Positions 1 to 11,498 of a stretch of 64,000 nucleotides of DNA are shown here, piece by piece (position 1 is the stretch's first letter; the number at the start of each line of letters is the position of its first letter). A program made the translations under genes and the position numbers. The DNA lies in assembly GCF_036373705.1 (NCBI RefSeq), contig NC_089851.1, forward strand, positions 54,298,940 through 54,362,939, given 5' to 3'. The notes under the pieces are model-generated. The model saw only the letters and a list, made by a program, of their open reading frames with translations, was not told where the DNA came from and ran no database searches. The stretch comes from Amia ocellicauda (taxonomy: Eukaryota; Chordata; Actinopteri; Amiiformes; Amiidae).

Positions 1-483
1 TGTCGCAGTTTCTGCTGGGCAAGCGCGTAACTGCTTTGGGGCAGACCGGGAGACCTACGCTCACTGACTGATAGCATGGACTGTAGCGCTGACGTGTCTT
101 TCCAGAATGGTAACGCCATCCCCAGTGAGACAGCACTGAGAGCATGGTTCAGCAGGCCCGCAAACAACTGAAAAGAATGCCTCTCCTTTGGTGCAGCTCA
201 GGAGTACACGTTCAGCAAAGGTCTCCATAACAAGCCGGCAAACCACATTTCGTCCTCCTCCTCCTCAACAACACACTACATGTCCTCCTCAACAACAACG
301 AACTTGTAAAATACACATTTTCTTTAAAGAAAACAAAACACACAGATGACAGTCTGATTTCCCATCAGCTATACAGGCAACAGTATCTGAGGTCGATAGC
401 CCTCCCTTGTGCAGAGGAGCCCAGAAGCCAGCCTTCAAGAGCAAACGAACAAACACTTCGGTGACTGCAAAGTGGGGCCAAGC

Positions 484-555
484 GGGCTCGTCCGGGAGTT
501 GAACCCGGGACCTCTCGCACCCAAAGCGAGAATCATACCCCTAGACCAACGAGCC
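484..555 (-). tRNA. tRNA-Pro(UGG), class U reference copy
   Basis: 72 nt. The acceptor GGCTCGT pairs with ACGAGCC, the anticodon stem is CTCGC/GCGAG with loop TTTGGGT, and the T stem is CCGGG/CCCGG with loop TTCAACT. Box B reads GGTTCAACTCC. It matches vertebrate tRNA-Pro closely. No TTTT run follows the 3' end for over 140 nt, so termination would be distal. Confidence 0.93.
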
Positions 556-1079
556 AAGTTATCTGACAGTGTCACAGTTTCTGCTGGGCAAGCGCGTAAC
601 TGCTTTGGGGCAGACCGGGAGACCTACGCTCACTGACTGATAGCATGGACTGTAGCGCTGACGTGTCTTTCCAGAATGGTAACGCCATCCCCAGTGAGAC
701 AGCACTGAGAGCATTGTTCAGCAGGCCCGCAAACAACTGAAAAGAATGCCTCTCCTTTGGTGCAGCTCAGGAGTACACGTTCAGCAAAGGTCTCCATAAC
801 AAGCCGGCAAACCACATTTCGTCCTCCTCCTCCTCAACAACACACTACATGTCCTCCACCTCCTCCTCAACAACAACAACAACAACAACAACAACGAACT
901 TGTAAAAAACACATTTTCTTTAAAGAAAACAAAACACACAGATGACAGTCTGATTTCCCATCAGCTATACGGGCAACAGTATCTGAGGTCGATAGCCCTC
1001 CCTTGTGCAGAGGAGCCCAGAAGCCAGCCTTCAAGAGCAAACGAACAAACACTTCGGTGACTGCAAAGTGGGGCCAAGT

Positions 1080-1151
1080 GGGCTCGTCCTGGAGTTGAAC
1101 CCAGGGCCTCTCACACCCTCAGCAAGAATCATACCCCTAGACCAACGAGCC
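1080..1151 (-). tRNA. tRNA-Pro-like (AGG, G33), class G reference copy
   Basis: 72 nt with an intact acceptor stem. The anticodon stem CTTGC/GTGAG closes with G-U pairs, and the loop TGAGGGT places G at position 33. The T stem CTGGG/CCAGG mispairs at 50-64 and 51-63, and pairs fully only if the loop grows to eight bases. It is probably a non-functional lineage, although box A and box B remain recognisable. Confidence 0.6.
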
Positions 1152-1657
1152 AAGTTAACGGAGGGTGTCGCAGTTTCTGCTGGGCAAGCGCGTAACTGCT
1201 TTGGGGCAGACCGGGAGACCTACGCTCACTGACTGATAGCATGGACTGTAGCGCTGAAGTGTCTTTCCAGAACGGTAACCGTATCCCCAGTGAGACAGCA
1301 CTGAGAGCATGGTTCAGCAGGCCCGCAAACAACTGAAAAGAATGCCTCTCCTTTGGTGCAGCTCATTAGTACACGTTCAGCAAAGGTCTCCATAACAAGC
1401 CGGCAAACCACATTTCGTCCTCCTCCTCCTCAACAACACACTACATGTCCTCCTCCTCCTCAACAACAACAACGAACTTGTAAAATACACATTTTCTTTA
1501 AAGAAAACAAAACACACAGATGACAGTCTGATTTCCCATCAGCTACACAGCCAACAGTATCTGAGGTTGAAAGACCTCCCTGGTGCAGAGGAGCCCAGAA
1601 GCCAAGCATCGAGAGAGAGCAAACGAATGCTTCAGAGAATGCAAAGCAGGGCCAAGC

Positions 1658-1729
1658 GGGCTCGTCCGGGAGTTGAACCCGGGACCTCTCGCACCCAAAG
1701 TGAGAATCATACCCCTAGACCAACGAGCC
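1658..1729 (-). tRNA. tRNA-Pro(UGG), variant stem
   Basis: Class U with an A30-C40 mismatch in the anticodon stem (CTCAC/GCGAG). Confidence 0.8.
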
Positions 1730-2229
1730 AAGTTATCTGACAGTGTCACAGTTTCTGCTGGGCAAGCGCGTAACTGCTTTGGGGCAGACCGGGAGACCTA
1801 CGCTCACTGACTGATAGCATGGACTGTAGCGCTGACGTGTCTTTCCAGAATGGTAACGCCATCCCCAGTGAGACAGCACTGAGAGCATGGTTCAGCAGGC
1901 CCGCAAACAACTGAAAAGAATGCCTCTCCTTTGGTGCAGCTCAGGAGTACACGTTCAGCAAAGGTCTCCATAACAAGCCGGCAAACCACATTTCGTCCTC
2001 CTCCTCCTCAACAACACACTACATGTCCTCCTCAACAACAACAACGAACTTGTAAAATACACATTTTCTTTAAAGAAAACAAAACACACAGATGACAGTC
2101 TGATTTCCCATCAGCTACACAGCCAACAGTATCTGAGGTTGAAAGACCTCCCTGGTGCAGAGGAGCCCAGAAGCCAAGCATCGAGAGAGAGCAAACGAAT
2201 GCTTCAGAGAATGCAAAGCAGGGCCAAGC

Positions 2230-2301
2230 GGGCTCGTCCGGGAGTTGAACCCGGGACCTCTCGCACCCAAAGCGAGAATCATACCCCTAGACCAACGAGC
2301 C
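2230..2301 (-). tRNA. tRNA-Pro(UGG)
   Basis: Class U, clean stems. Confidence 0.92.
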
Positions 2302-2825
2302 AAGTTATCTGACAGTGTCGCAGTTTCTGCTGGGCAAGCGCGTAACTGCTTTGGGGCAGACCGGGAGACCTACGCTCACTGACTGATAGCATGGACTGTA
2401 GCGCTGACGTGTCTTTCCAGAATGGTAACGCCATCCCCAGTGAGACAGCACTGAGAGCATTGTTCAGCAGGCCCGCAAACAACTGAAAAGAATGCCTCTC
2501 CTTTGGTGCAGCTCAGGAGTACACGTTCAGCAAAGGTCTCCATAACAAGCCGGCAAACCACATTTCGTCCTCCTCCTCCTCAACAACACACTACATGTCC
2601 TCCACCTCCTCCTCAACAACAACAACAACAACAACAACAACGAACTTGTAAAAAACACATTTTCTTTAAAGAAAACAAAACACACAGATGACAGTCTGAT
2701 TTCCCATCAGCTATACGGGCAACAGTATCTGAGGTCGATAGCCCTCCCTTGTGCAGAGGAGCCCAGAAGCCAGCCTTCAAGAGCAAACGTACAAACACTT
2801 CGGTGACTGCAAAGTGGGGCCAAGT

Positions 2826-2897
2826 GGGCTCGTCCTGGAGTTGAACCCAGGGCCTCTCACACCCTCAGCAAGAATCATACCCCTAGACCAACGAGCC
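2826..2897 (-). tRNA. tRNA-Pro-like (AGG, G33)
   Basis: Class G. Confidence 0.55.
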
Positions 2898-3403
2898 AAG
2901 TTAACGGAGGGTGTCGCAGTTTCTGCTGGGCAAGCGCGTAACTGCTTTGGGGCAGACCGGGAGACCTACGCTCACTGACTGATAGCATGGACTGTAGCGC
3001 TGAAGTGTCTTTCCAGAACGGTAACCGTATCCCCAGTGAGACAGCACTGAGAGCATGGTTCAGCAGGCCCGCAAACAACTGAAAAGAATGCCTCTCCTTT
3101 GGTGCAGCTCATTAGTACACGTTCAGCAAAGGTCTCCATAACAAGCCGGCAAACCACATTTCGTCCTCCTCCTCCTCAACAACACACTACATGTCCTCCT
3201 CCTCCTCAACAACAACAACGAACTTGTAAAATACACATTTTCTTTAAAGAAAACAAAACACACAGATGACAGTCTGATTTCCCATCAGCTACACAGCCAA
3301 CAGTATCTGAGGTTGAAAGACCTCCCTGGTGCAGAGAAGCCCAGAAGCCAAGCATCGAGAGAGAGCAAACGAATGCTTCAGAGAATGCAAAGCAGGGCCA
3401 AGC

Positions 3404-3475
3404 GGGCTCGTCCGGGAGTTGAACCCGGGACCTCTCGCACCCAAAGCGAGAATCATACCCCTAGACCAACGAGCC
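3404..3475 (-). tRNA. tRNA-Pro(UGG)
   Basis: Class U, clean stems. Confidence 0.92.
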
Positions 3476-3999
3476 AAGTTATCTGACAGTGTCGCAGTTT
3501 CTGCTGGGCAAGCGCGTAACTGCTTTGGGGCAGACCGGGAGACCTACGCTCACTGACTGATAGCATGGACTGTAGCGCTGACGTGTCTTTCCAGAATGGT
3601 AACGCCATCCCCAGTGAGACAGCACTGAGAGCATTGTTCAGCAGGCCCGCAAACAACTGAAAAGAATGCCTCTCCTTTGGTGCAGCTCAGGAGTACACGT
3701 TCAGCAAAGGTCTCCATAACAAGCCGGCAAACCACATTTCGTCCTCCTCCTCCTCAACAACACACTACATGTCCTCCACCTCCTCCTCAACAACAACAAC
3801 AACAACAACAACAACGAACTTGTAAAAAACACATTTTCTTTAAAGAAAACAAAACACACAGATGACAGTCTGATTTCCCATCAGCTATACGGGCAACAGT
3901 ATCTGAGGTCGATAGCCCTCCCTTGTGCAGAGGAGCCCAGAAGCCAGCCTTCAAGAGCAAACGAACAAACACTTCGGTGACTGCAAAGTGGGGCCAAGT

Positions 4000-4071
4000 G
4001 GGCTCGTCCTGGAGTTGAACCCAGGGCCTCTCACACCCTCAGCAAGAATCATACCCCTAGACCAACGAGCC
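4000..4071 (-). tRNA. tRNA-Pro-like (AGG, G33)
   Basis: Class G. Confidence 0.55.
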
Positions 4072-4577
4072 AAGTTAACGGAGGGTGTCGCAGTTTCTGC
4101 TGGGCAAGCGCGTAACTGCTTTGGGGCAGACCGGGAGACCTACGCTCACTGACTGATAGCATGGACTGTAGCGCTGAAGTGTCTTTCCAGAACGGTAACC
4201 GTATCCCCAGTGAGACAGCACTGAGAGCATGGTTCAGCAGGCCCGCAAACAACTGAAAAGAATGCCTCTCCTTTGGTGCAGCTCATTAGTACACGTTCAG
4301 CAAAGGTCTCCATAACAAGCCGGCAAACCACATTTCGTCCTCCTCCTCCTCAACAACACACTACATGTCCTCCTCCTCCTCAACAACAACAACGAACTTG
4401 TAAAATACACATTTTCTTTAAAGAAAACAAAACACACAGATGACAGTCTGATTTCCCATCAGCTACACAGCCAACAGTATCTGAGGTTGAAAGACCTCCC
4501 TGGTGCAGAGGAGCCCAGAAGCCAAGCATCGAGAGAGAGCAAACGAATGCTTCAGAGAATGCAAAGCAGGGCCAAGC

Positions 4578-4649
4578 GGGCTCGTCCGGGAGTTGAACCC
4601 GGGACCTCTCGCACCCAAAGTGAGAATCATACCCCTAGACCAACGAGCC
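4578..4649 (-). tRNA. tRNA-Pro(UGG), variant stem
   Basis: Class U with the A30-C40 mismatch; counterpart of the copy at 1658. Confidence 0.8.
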
Positions 4650-5149
4650 AAGTTATCTGACAGTGTCACAGTTTCTGCTGGGCAAGCGCGTAACTGCTTT
4701 GGGGCAGACCGGGAGACCTACGCTCACTGACTGATAGCATGGACTGTAGCGCTGAAGTGTCTTTCCAGAACGGTAACCGTATCCCCAGTGAGACAGCACT
4801 GAGAGCATGGTTCAGCAGGCCCGCAAACAACTGAAAAGAATGCCTCTCCTTTGGTGCAGCTCAGGAGTACACGTTCAGCAAAGGTCTCCATAACAAGCCG
4901 GCAAACCACATTTCGTCCTCCTCCTCCTCAACAACACACTACATGTCCTCCTCAACAACAACAACGAACTTGTAAAATACACATTTTCTTTAAAGAAAAC
5001 AAAACACACAGATGACAGTCTGATTTCCCATCAGCTACACAGCCAACAGTATCTGAGGTTGAAAGACCTCCCTGGTGCAGAGGAGCCCAGAAGCCAAGCA
5101 TCGAGAGAGAGCAAACGAATGCTTCAGAGAATGCAAAGCAGGGCCAAGC

Positions 5150-5221
5150 GGGCTCGTCCGGGAGTTGAACCCGGGACCTCTCGCACCCAAAGCGAGAATC
5201 ATACCCCTAGACCAACGAGCC
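5150..5221 (-). tRNA. tRNA-Pro(UGG)
   Basis: Class U, clean stems. Confidence 0.92.
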
Positions 5222-5745
5222 AAGTTATCTGACAGTGTCGCAGTTTCTGCTGGGCAAGCGCGTAACTGCTTTGGGGCAGACCGGGAGACCTACGCTCACT
5301 GACTGATAGCATGGACTGTAGCGCTGACGTGTCTTTCCAGAATGGTAACGCCATCCCCAGTGAGACAGCACTGAGAGCATTGTTCAGCAGGCCCGCAAAC
5401 AACTGAAAAGAATGCCTCTCCTTTGGTGCAGCTCAGGAGTACACGTTCAGCAAAGGTCTCCATAACAAGCCGGCAAACCACATTTCGTCCTCCTCCTCCT
5501 CAACAACACACTACATGTCCTCCACCTCCTCCTCAACAACAACAACAACAACAACAACAACGAACTTGTAAAAAACACATTTTCTTTAAAGAAAACAAAA
5601 CACACAGATGACAGTCTGATTTCCCATCAGCTATACGGGCAACAGTATCTGAGGTCGATAGCCCTCCCTTGTGCAGAGGAGCCCAGAAGCCAGCCTTCAA
5701 GAGCAAACGTACAAACACTTCGGTGACTGCAAAGTGGGGCCAAGT

Positions 5746-5817
5746 GGGCTCGTCCTGGAGTTGAACCCAGGGCCTCTCACACCCTCAGCAAGAATCATAC
5801 CCCTAGACCAACGAGCC
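5746..5817 (-). tRNA. tRNA-Pro-like (AGG, G33)
   Basis: Class G. Confidence 0.55.
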
Positions 5818-6323
5818 AAGTTAACGGAGGGTGTCGCAGTTTCTGCTGGGCAAGCGCGTAACTGCTTTGGGGCAGACCGGGAGACCTACGCTCACTGACT
5901 GATAGCATGGACTGTAGCGCTGAAGTGTCTTTCCAGAACGGTAACCGTATCCCCAGTGAGACAGCACTGAGAGCATGGTTCAGCAGGCCCGCAAACAACT
6001 GAAAAGAATGCCTCTCCTTTGGTGCAGCTCATTAGTACACGTTCAGCAAAGGTCTCCATAACAAGCCGGCAAACCACATTTCGTCCTCCTCCTCCTCAAC
6101 AACACACTACATGTCCTCCTCCTCCTCAACAACAACAACGAACTTGTAAAATACACATTTTCTTTAAAGAAAACAAAACACACAGATGACAGTCTGATTT
6201 CCCATCAGCTACACAGCCAACAGTATCTGAGGTTGAAAGACCTCCCTGGTGCAGAGAAGCCCAGAAGCCAAGCATCGAGAGAGAGCAAACGAATGCTTCA
6301 GAGAATGCAAAGCAGGGCCAAGC

Positions 6324-6395
6324 GGGCTCGTCCGGGAGTTGAACCCGGGACCTCTCGCACCCAAAGCGAGAATCATACCCCTAGACCAACGAGCC
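6324..6395 (-). tRNA. tRNA-Pro(UGG)
   Basis: Class U, clean stems. Confidence 0.92.
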
Positions 6396-6919
6396 AAGTT
6401 ATCTGACAGTGTCGCAGTTTCTGCTGGGCAAGCGCGTAACTGCTTTGGGGCAGACCGGGAGACCTACGCTCACTGACTGATAGCATGGACTGTAGCGCTG
6501 ACGTGTCTTTCCAGAATGGTAACGCCATCCCCAGTGAGACAGCACTGAGAGCATTGTTCAGCAGGCCCGCAAACAACTGAAAAGAATGCCTCTCCTTTGG
6601 TGCAGCTCAGGAGTACACGTTCAGCAAAGGTCTCCATAACAAGCCGGCAAACCACATTTCGTCCTCCTCCTCCTCAACAACACACTACATGTCCTCCACC
6701 TCCTCCTCAACAACAACAACAACAACAACAACAACGAACTTGTAAAAAACACATTTTCTTTAAAGAAAACAAAACACACAGATGACAGTCTGATTTCCCA
6801 TCAGCTATACGGGCAACAGTATCTGAGGTCGATAGCCCTCCCTTGTGCAGAGGAGCCCAGAAGCCAGCCTTCAAGAGCAAACGAACAAACACTTCGGTGA
6901 CTGCAAAGTGGGGCCAAGT

Positions 6920-6991
6920 GGGCTCGTCCTGGAGTTGAACCCAGGGCCTCTCACACCCTCAGCAAGAATCATACCCCTAGACCAACGAGCC
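6920..6991 (-). tRNA. tRNA-Pro-like (AGG, G33)
   Basis: Class G. Confidence 0.55.
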
Positions 6992-7497
6992 AAGTTAACG
7001 GAGGGTGTCGCAGTTTCTGCTGGGCAAGCGCGTAACTGCTTTGGGGCAGACCGGGAGACCTACGCTCACTGACTGATAGCATGGACTGTAGCGCTGAAGT
7101 GTCTTTCCAGAACGGTAACCGTATCCCCAGTGAGACAGCACTGAGAGCATGGTTCAGCAGGCCCGCAAACAACTGAAAAGAATGCCTCTCCTTTGGTGCA
7201 GCTCATTAGTACACGTTCAGCAAAGGTCTCCATAACAAGCCGGCAAACCACATTTCGTCCTCCTCCTCCTCAACAACACACTACATGTCCTCCTCCTCCT
7301 CAACAACAACAACGAACTTGTAAAATACACATTTTCTTTAAAGAAAACAAAACACACAGATGACAGTCTGATTTCCCATCAGCTACACAGCCAACAGTAT
7401 CTGAGGTTGAAAGACCTCCCTGGTGCAGAGGAGCCCAGAAGCCAAGCATCGAGAGAGAGCAAACGAATGCTTCAGAGAATGCAAAGCAGGGCCAAGC

Positions 7498-7569
7498 GGG
7501 CTCGTCCGGGAGTTGAACCCGGGACCTCTCGCACCCAAAGTGAGAATCATACCCCTAGACCAACGAGCC
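7498..7569 (-). tRNA. tRNA-Pro(UGG), variant stem
   Basis: Class U with the A30-C40 mismatch; the last UGG copy before the array switches to AGG units. Confidence 0.8.
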
Positions 7570-8087
7570 AAGTTATCTGACAGTGTCACAGTTTCTGCTG
7601 GGCAAGCGCGTAACTGCTTTGGGGCAGACCGGGAGACCTACGCTCACTGACTGATAGCATGGACTGTAGCGCTGAAGTGTCTTTCCAGAACGGTAACCGT
7701 ATCCCCAGTGAGACAGCACTGAGAGCATGGTTCAGCAGGCCCGCAAACAACTGAAAAGAATGCCTCTCCTTTGGTGCAGCTCAGGAGTACACGTTCAGCA
7801 AAGGTCTCCATAACAAGCCGGCAAACCACATTTCGTCCTCCTCCTCCTCAACAACACACTACATGTCCTCCTCCTCCTCCTCAACAACAACAACAACAAC
7901 AACGAACTTGTAAAAAACACATTTTCTTTAAAGAAAACAAAACACACAGATGACAGTCTGATTTCCCATCAGCTTTACAGCCAACAGTATCTGAGGTCGA
8001 TAGCCCTCCCTTGTGCAGAGGAGCCCAGAAGCCAGCCTTCAAGAGCAAACGAACAAACACTTCGGTGACTGCAAAGTGGGGCCAAGT

Positions 8088-8159
8088 GGGCTCGTCCTGG
8101 AGTTGAACCCAGGGCCTCTCACACCCTCAGCAAGAATCTTACCCCTAGACCAACGAGCC
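8088..8159 (-). tRNA. tRNA-Pro-like (AGG, G33)
   Basis: Class G with an extra base change in the D-stem/anticodon junction (GTAAGATT where the others have GTATGATT). Confidence 0.45.
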
Positions 8160-8665
8160 AAGTTAACGGAGGGTGTCGCAGTTTCTGCTGGGCAAGCGCG
8201 TAACTGCTTTGGGGCAGACCGGGAGACCTACGCACACTGACTGATAGCATGGACTGTAGCGCTGAAGTGTCTTTCCAGAACGGTAACCGTATCCCCAGTG
8301 AGACAGCACTGAGAGCATGGTTCAGCAGGCCCGCAAACAACTGAAAAGAATGCCTCTCCTTTGGTGCAGCTCAGGAGTACACGTTCAGCAAAGGTCTCCA
8401 TAACAAGCCGGCAAACCACATTTCGTCCTCCTCCTCCTCAACAACACACTACATGTCCTCCTCCTCCTCAACAACAACAACGAACTTGTAAAATACACAT
8501 TTTCTTTAAAGAAAACAAAACACACAGATGACAGTCTGATTTCCCATCAGCTACACAGCCAACAGTATCTGAGGTTGAAAGACCTCCCTGGTGCAGAGGA
8601 GCCCAGAAGCCAAGCATCGAGAGAGAACAAACGAATGCTTCAGAGAATGCAAAGCGGGGCCAAGC

Positions 8666-8713
8666 GGGCTCGTCCGGGAGTTGAACCCGGGACCTCTCGC
8701 ACCCTAAGTGAGA
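8666..8713 (-). pseudogene. tRNA-Pro 3' half (truncated locus)
   Basis: Only the 3' half of a class A tRNA remains. The sequence runs from the acceptor 3' strand to the anticodon loop, then jumps to GACAGCACTGAGAG of the flank. Box A is absent, box B is present. It marks the first 410-bp unit. Confidence 0.9.
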
Positions 8714-9075
8714 CAGCACTGAGAGCATGGTTCAGCAGGCCCGCAAACAACTGAAAAGAATGCCTCTCCTTTGGTGCAGCTCAGGAGTACACGTTCAGCA
8801 AAGGTCTCCATAACAAGCCGGCAAACCACATTTCGTCCTCCTCCTCCTCAACAACACACTACATGTCCTCCTCCTCCTCAACAACAACAACGAACTTGTA
8901 AAATACACATTTTCTTTAAAGAAAACAAAACACACAGATGACAGTCTGATTTCCCATCAGCTACACAGCCAACAGTATCTGAGGTTGAAAGACCTCCCTG
9001 GTGCAGAGGAGCCCAGAAGCCAAGCATCGAGAGAGAACAAACGAATGCTTCAGAGAATGCAAAGCGGGGCCAAGC

Positions 9076-9147
9076 GGGCTCGTCCGGGAGTTGAACCCGG
9101 GACCTCTCGCACCCTAAGCGAGAATCATACCCCTAGACCAACGAGCC
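9076..9147 (-). tRNA. tRNA-Pro(AGG), class A reference copy
   Basis: 72 nt. Anticodon stem CTCGC/GCGAG with loop TTAGGGT, T stem CCGGG/CCCGG, acceptor fully paired. The nearest TTTT run downstream on the minus strand is at 8927-8930, about 145 nt beyond the 3' end. Confidence 0.93.
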
Positions 9148-9653
9148 AAGTTAACGGAGGGTGTCGCAGTTTCTGCTGGGCAAGCGCGTAACTGCTTTGG
9201 GGCAGACCGGGAGACCTACGCTCACTGACTGATAGCATGGACTGTAGCGCTGAAGTGTCTTTCCAGAACGGTAACCGTATCCCCAGTGAGACAGCACTGA
9301 GAGCATGGTTCAGCAGGCCCGCAAACAACTGAAAAGAATGCCTCTCCTTTGGTGCAGCTCAGGAGTACACGTTCAGCAAAGGTCTCCATAACAAGCCGGC
9401 AAACCACATTTCGTCCTCCTCCTCCTCAACAACACACTACATGTCCTCCTCCTCCTCAACAACAACAACGAACTTGTAAAATACACATTTTCTTTAAAGA
9501 AAACAAAACACACAGATGACAGTCTGATTTCCCATCAGCTATACAGCCAACAGTATCTGAGGTCGATAGCCCTCCCTTGTGCAGAGGAGCCCAGAAGCCA
9601 GCCTTCAAGAGCAAACGAACGAACACTTCGGTGACTACAAAGTGGGGCCAAGT

Positions 9654-9725
9654 GGGCTCGTCCTGGAGTTGAACACACGGCCTCTCACACCCTCAGCAAG
9701 AATCATACCCCTAGACCAACGAGCC
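9654..9725 (-). pseudogene. tRNA-Pro-like, decayed class G
   Basis: Class G with further T-arm damage: box B reads TGTTCAACTCC, preceded by GTG. The same variant recurs at 32840. Confidence 0.7.
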
Positions 9726-10231
9726 AAGTTAACGGAGGGTGTCGCAGTTTCTGCTGGGCAAGCGCGTAACTGCTTTGGGGCAGACCGGGAGACCTACGCA
9801 CACTGACTGATAGCATGGACTGTAGCGCTGAAGTGTCTTTCCAGAACGGTAACCGTATCCCCAGTGAGACAGCACTGAGAGCATGGTTCAGCAGGCCCGC
9901 AAACAACTGAAAAGAATGCCTCTCCTTTGGTGCAGCTCAGGAGTACACGTTCAGCAAAGGTCTCCATAACAAGCCGGCAAACCACATTTCGTCCTCCTCC
10001 TCCTCAACAACACACTACATGTCCTCCTCCTCCTCAACAACAACAACGAACTTGTAAAATACACATTTTCTTTAAAGAAAACAAAACACACAGATGACAG
10101 TCTGATTTCCCATCAGCTATACAGCCAACAGTATCTGAGGTCGATAGCCCTCCCTTGTGCAGAGGAGCCCAGAAGCCAGCCTTCAAGAGCAAACGAACGA
10201 ACACTTCGGTGACTACAAAGTGGGGCCAAGT

Positions 10232-10303
10232 GGGCTCGTCCTGGAGTTGAACCCAGGGCCTCTCACACCCTCAGCAAGAATCATACCCCTAGACCAACGA
10301 GCC
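10232..10303 (-). tRNA. tRNA-Pro-like (AGG, G33)
   Basis: Class G. Confidence 0.55.
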
Positions 10304-10616
10304 AAGTTAACGGAGGGTGTCGCAGTTTCTGCTGGGCAAGCGCGTAACTGCTTTGGGGCAGACCGGGAGACCTACGCTCACTGACTGATAGCATGGACTG
10401 TAGCGCTGAAGTGTCTTTCCAGAATGGTAACGCCATCCCCTGTGAGACAGCACTGAGAGCATTGTTCAGCAGGCCCGCAAACAACTGAAAAGAATGCCTC
10501 TCCTTTGGTGCAGCTCAGGAGTACACGTTCAGCAAAGGTCTCCATAACAAGCCGGCAAACCACATTTCGTCCTCCTCCTCCTCAACAACACACTACATGT
10601 CCTCCTCCTCCTCCTC

Positions 10617-10651
<35 letters not shown>

Positions 10652-10836
10652 CGAACTTGTAAAAAACACATTTTCTTTAAAGACAACAAAACACACAGAT
10701 GACAGTCTGATTTCCCATCAGCTACACAGCCAACAGTATCTGAGGTTGAAAGACCTCCCTGGTGCAGAGGAGCCCAGAAGCCAAGCATCGAGAGAGAACA
10801 AACGAATGCTTCAGAGAATGCAAAGCGGGGCCAAGC

Positions 10837-10908
10837 GGGCTCGTCCGGGAGTTGAACCCGGGACCTCTCGCACCCTAAGCGAGAATCATACCCCTAGACC
10901 AACGAGCC
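10837..10908 (-). tRNA. tRNA-Pro(AGG)
   Basis: Class A, in the unit that follows a 12-repeat CAA tract. Confidence 0.92.
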
Positions 10909-11426
10909 AAGTTAACGGAGGGTGTCGCAGTTTCTGCTGGGCAAGCGCGTAACTGCTTTGGGGCAGACCGGGAGACCTACGCTCACTGACTGATAGCATG
11001 GACTGTAGCGCTGAAGTGTCTTTCCAGAACGGTAACCGTATCCCCAGTGAGACAGCACTGAGAGCATGGTTCAGCAGGCCCGCAAACAACTGAAAAGAAT
11101 GCCTCTCCTTTGGTGCAGCTCAGGAGTACACGTTCAGCAAAGGTCTCCATAACAAGCCGGCAAACCACATTTCGTCCTCCTCCTCCTCAACAACACACTA
11201 CATGTCCTCCTCCTCCTCCTCAACAACAACAACAACAACAACGAACTTGTAAAAAACACATTTTCTTTAAAGAAAACAAAACACACAGATGACAGTCTGA
11301 TTTCCCATCAGCTTTACAGGCAACAGTATCTGAGGTCGATAGCCCTCCCTTGTGCAGAGGAGCCCAGAAGCCAGCCTTCAAGAGCAAACGAACAAACACT
11401 TCAGTGACTGCAAAGTGGGGCCAAGT

Positions 11427-11498
11427 GGGCTCGTCCTGGAGTTGAACCCAGGGCCTCTCACACCCTCAGCAAGAATCATACCCCTAGACCAACGAGCC
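11427..11498 (-). tRNA. tRNA-Pro-like (AGG, G33)
   Basis: Class G. The flank to its right (near 11,574) lacks 13 bp present in the other units. Confidence 0.55.

Larger units (their letters stand above)
1658..4577 (-). repeat. Higher-order repeat, copy 1 (2,920 bp, five units)
   Basis: Unit order is U (30-40 mismatch), U, G, U, G. The same order and spacing recur exactly 2,920 bp further right. The two copies look nearly identical apart from a short patch near 1.81-1.86 kb. Confidence 0.9.
4578..7497 (-). repeat. Higher-order repeat, copy 2 (2,920 bp, five units)
   Basis: Second copy of the five-unit block. A third copy starts at 7,498 but is replaced by the other unit family after one tRNA. 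The segment near 4.74-4.79 kb carries the GGTAACCG variant where copy 1 has GGTAACGCC. Confidence 0.9.

Noticed and set aside
8926-8960. Possible C/D snoRNA in each unit (AGATGAC and CTGA motifs)
   Set aside because: The C-like and D-like motifs are only a few bases apart with no terminal stem, so no box C/D RNA can be supported.
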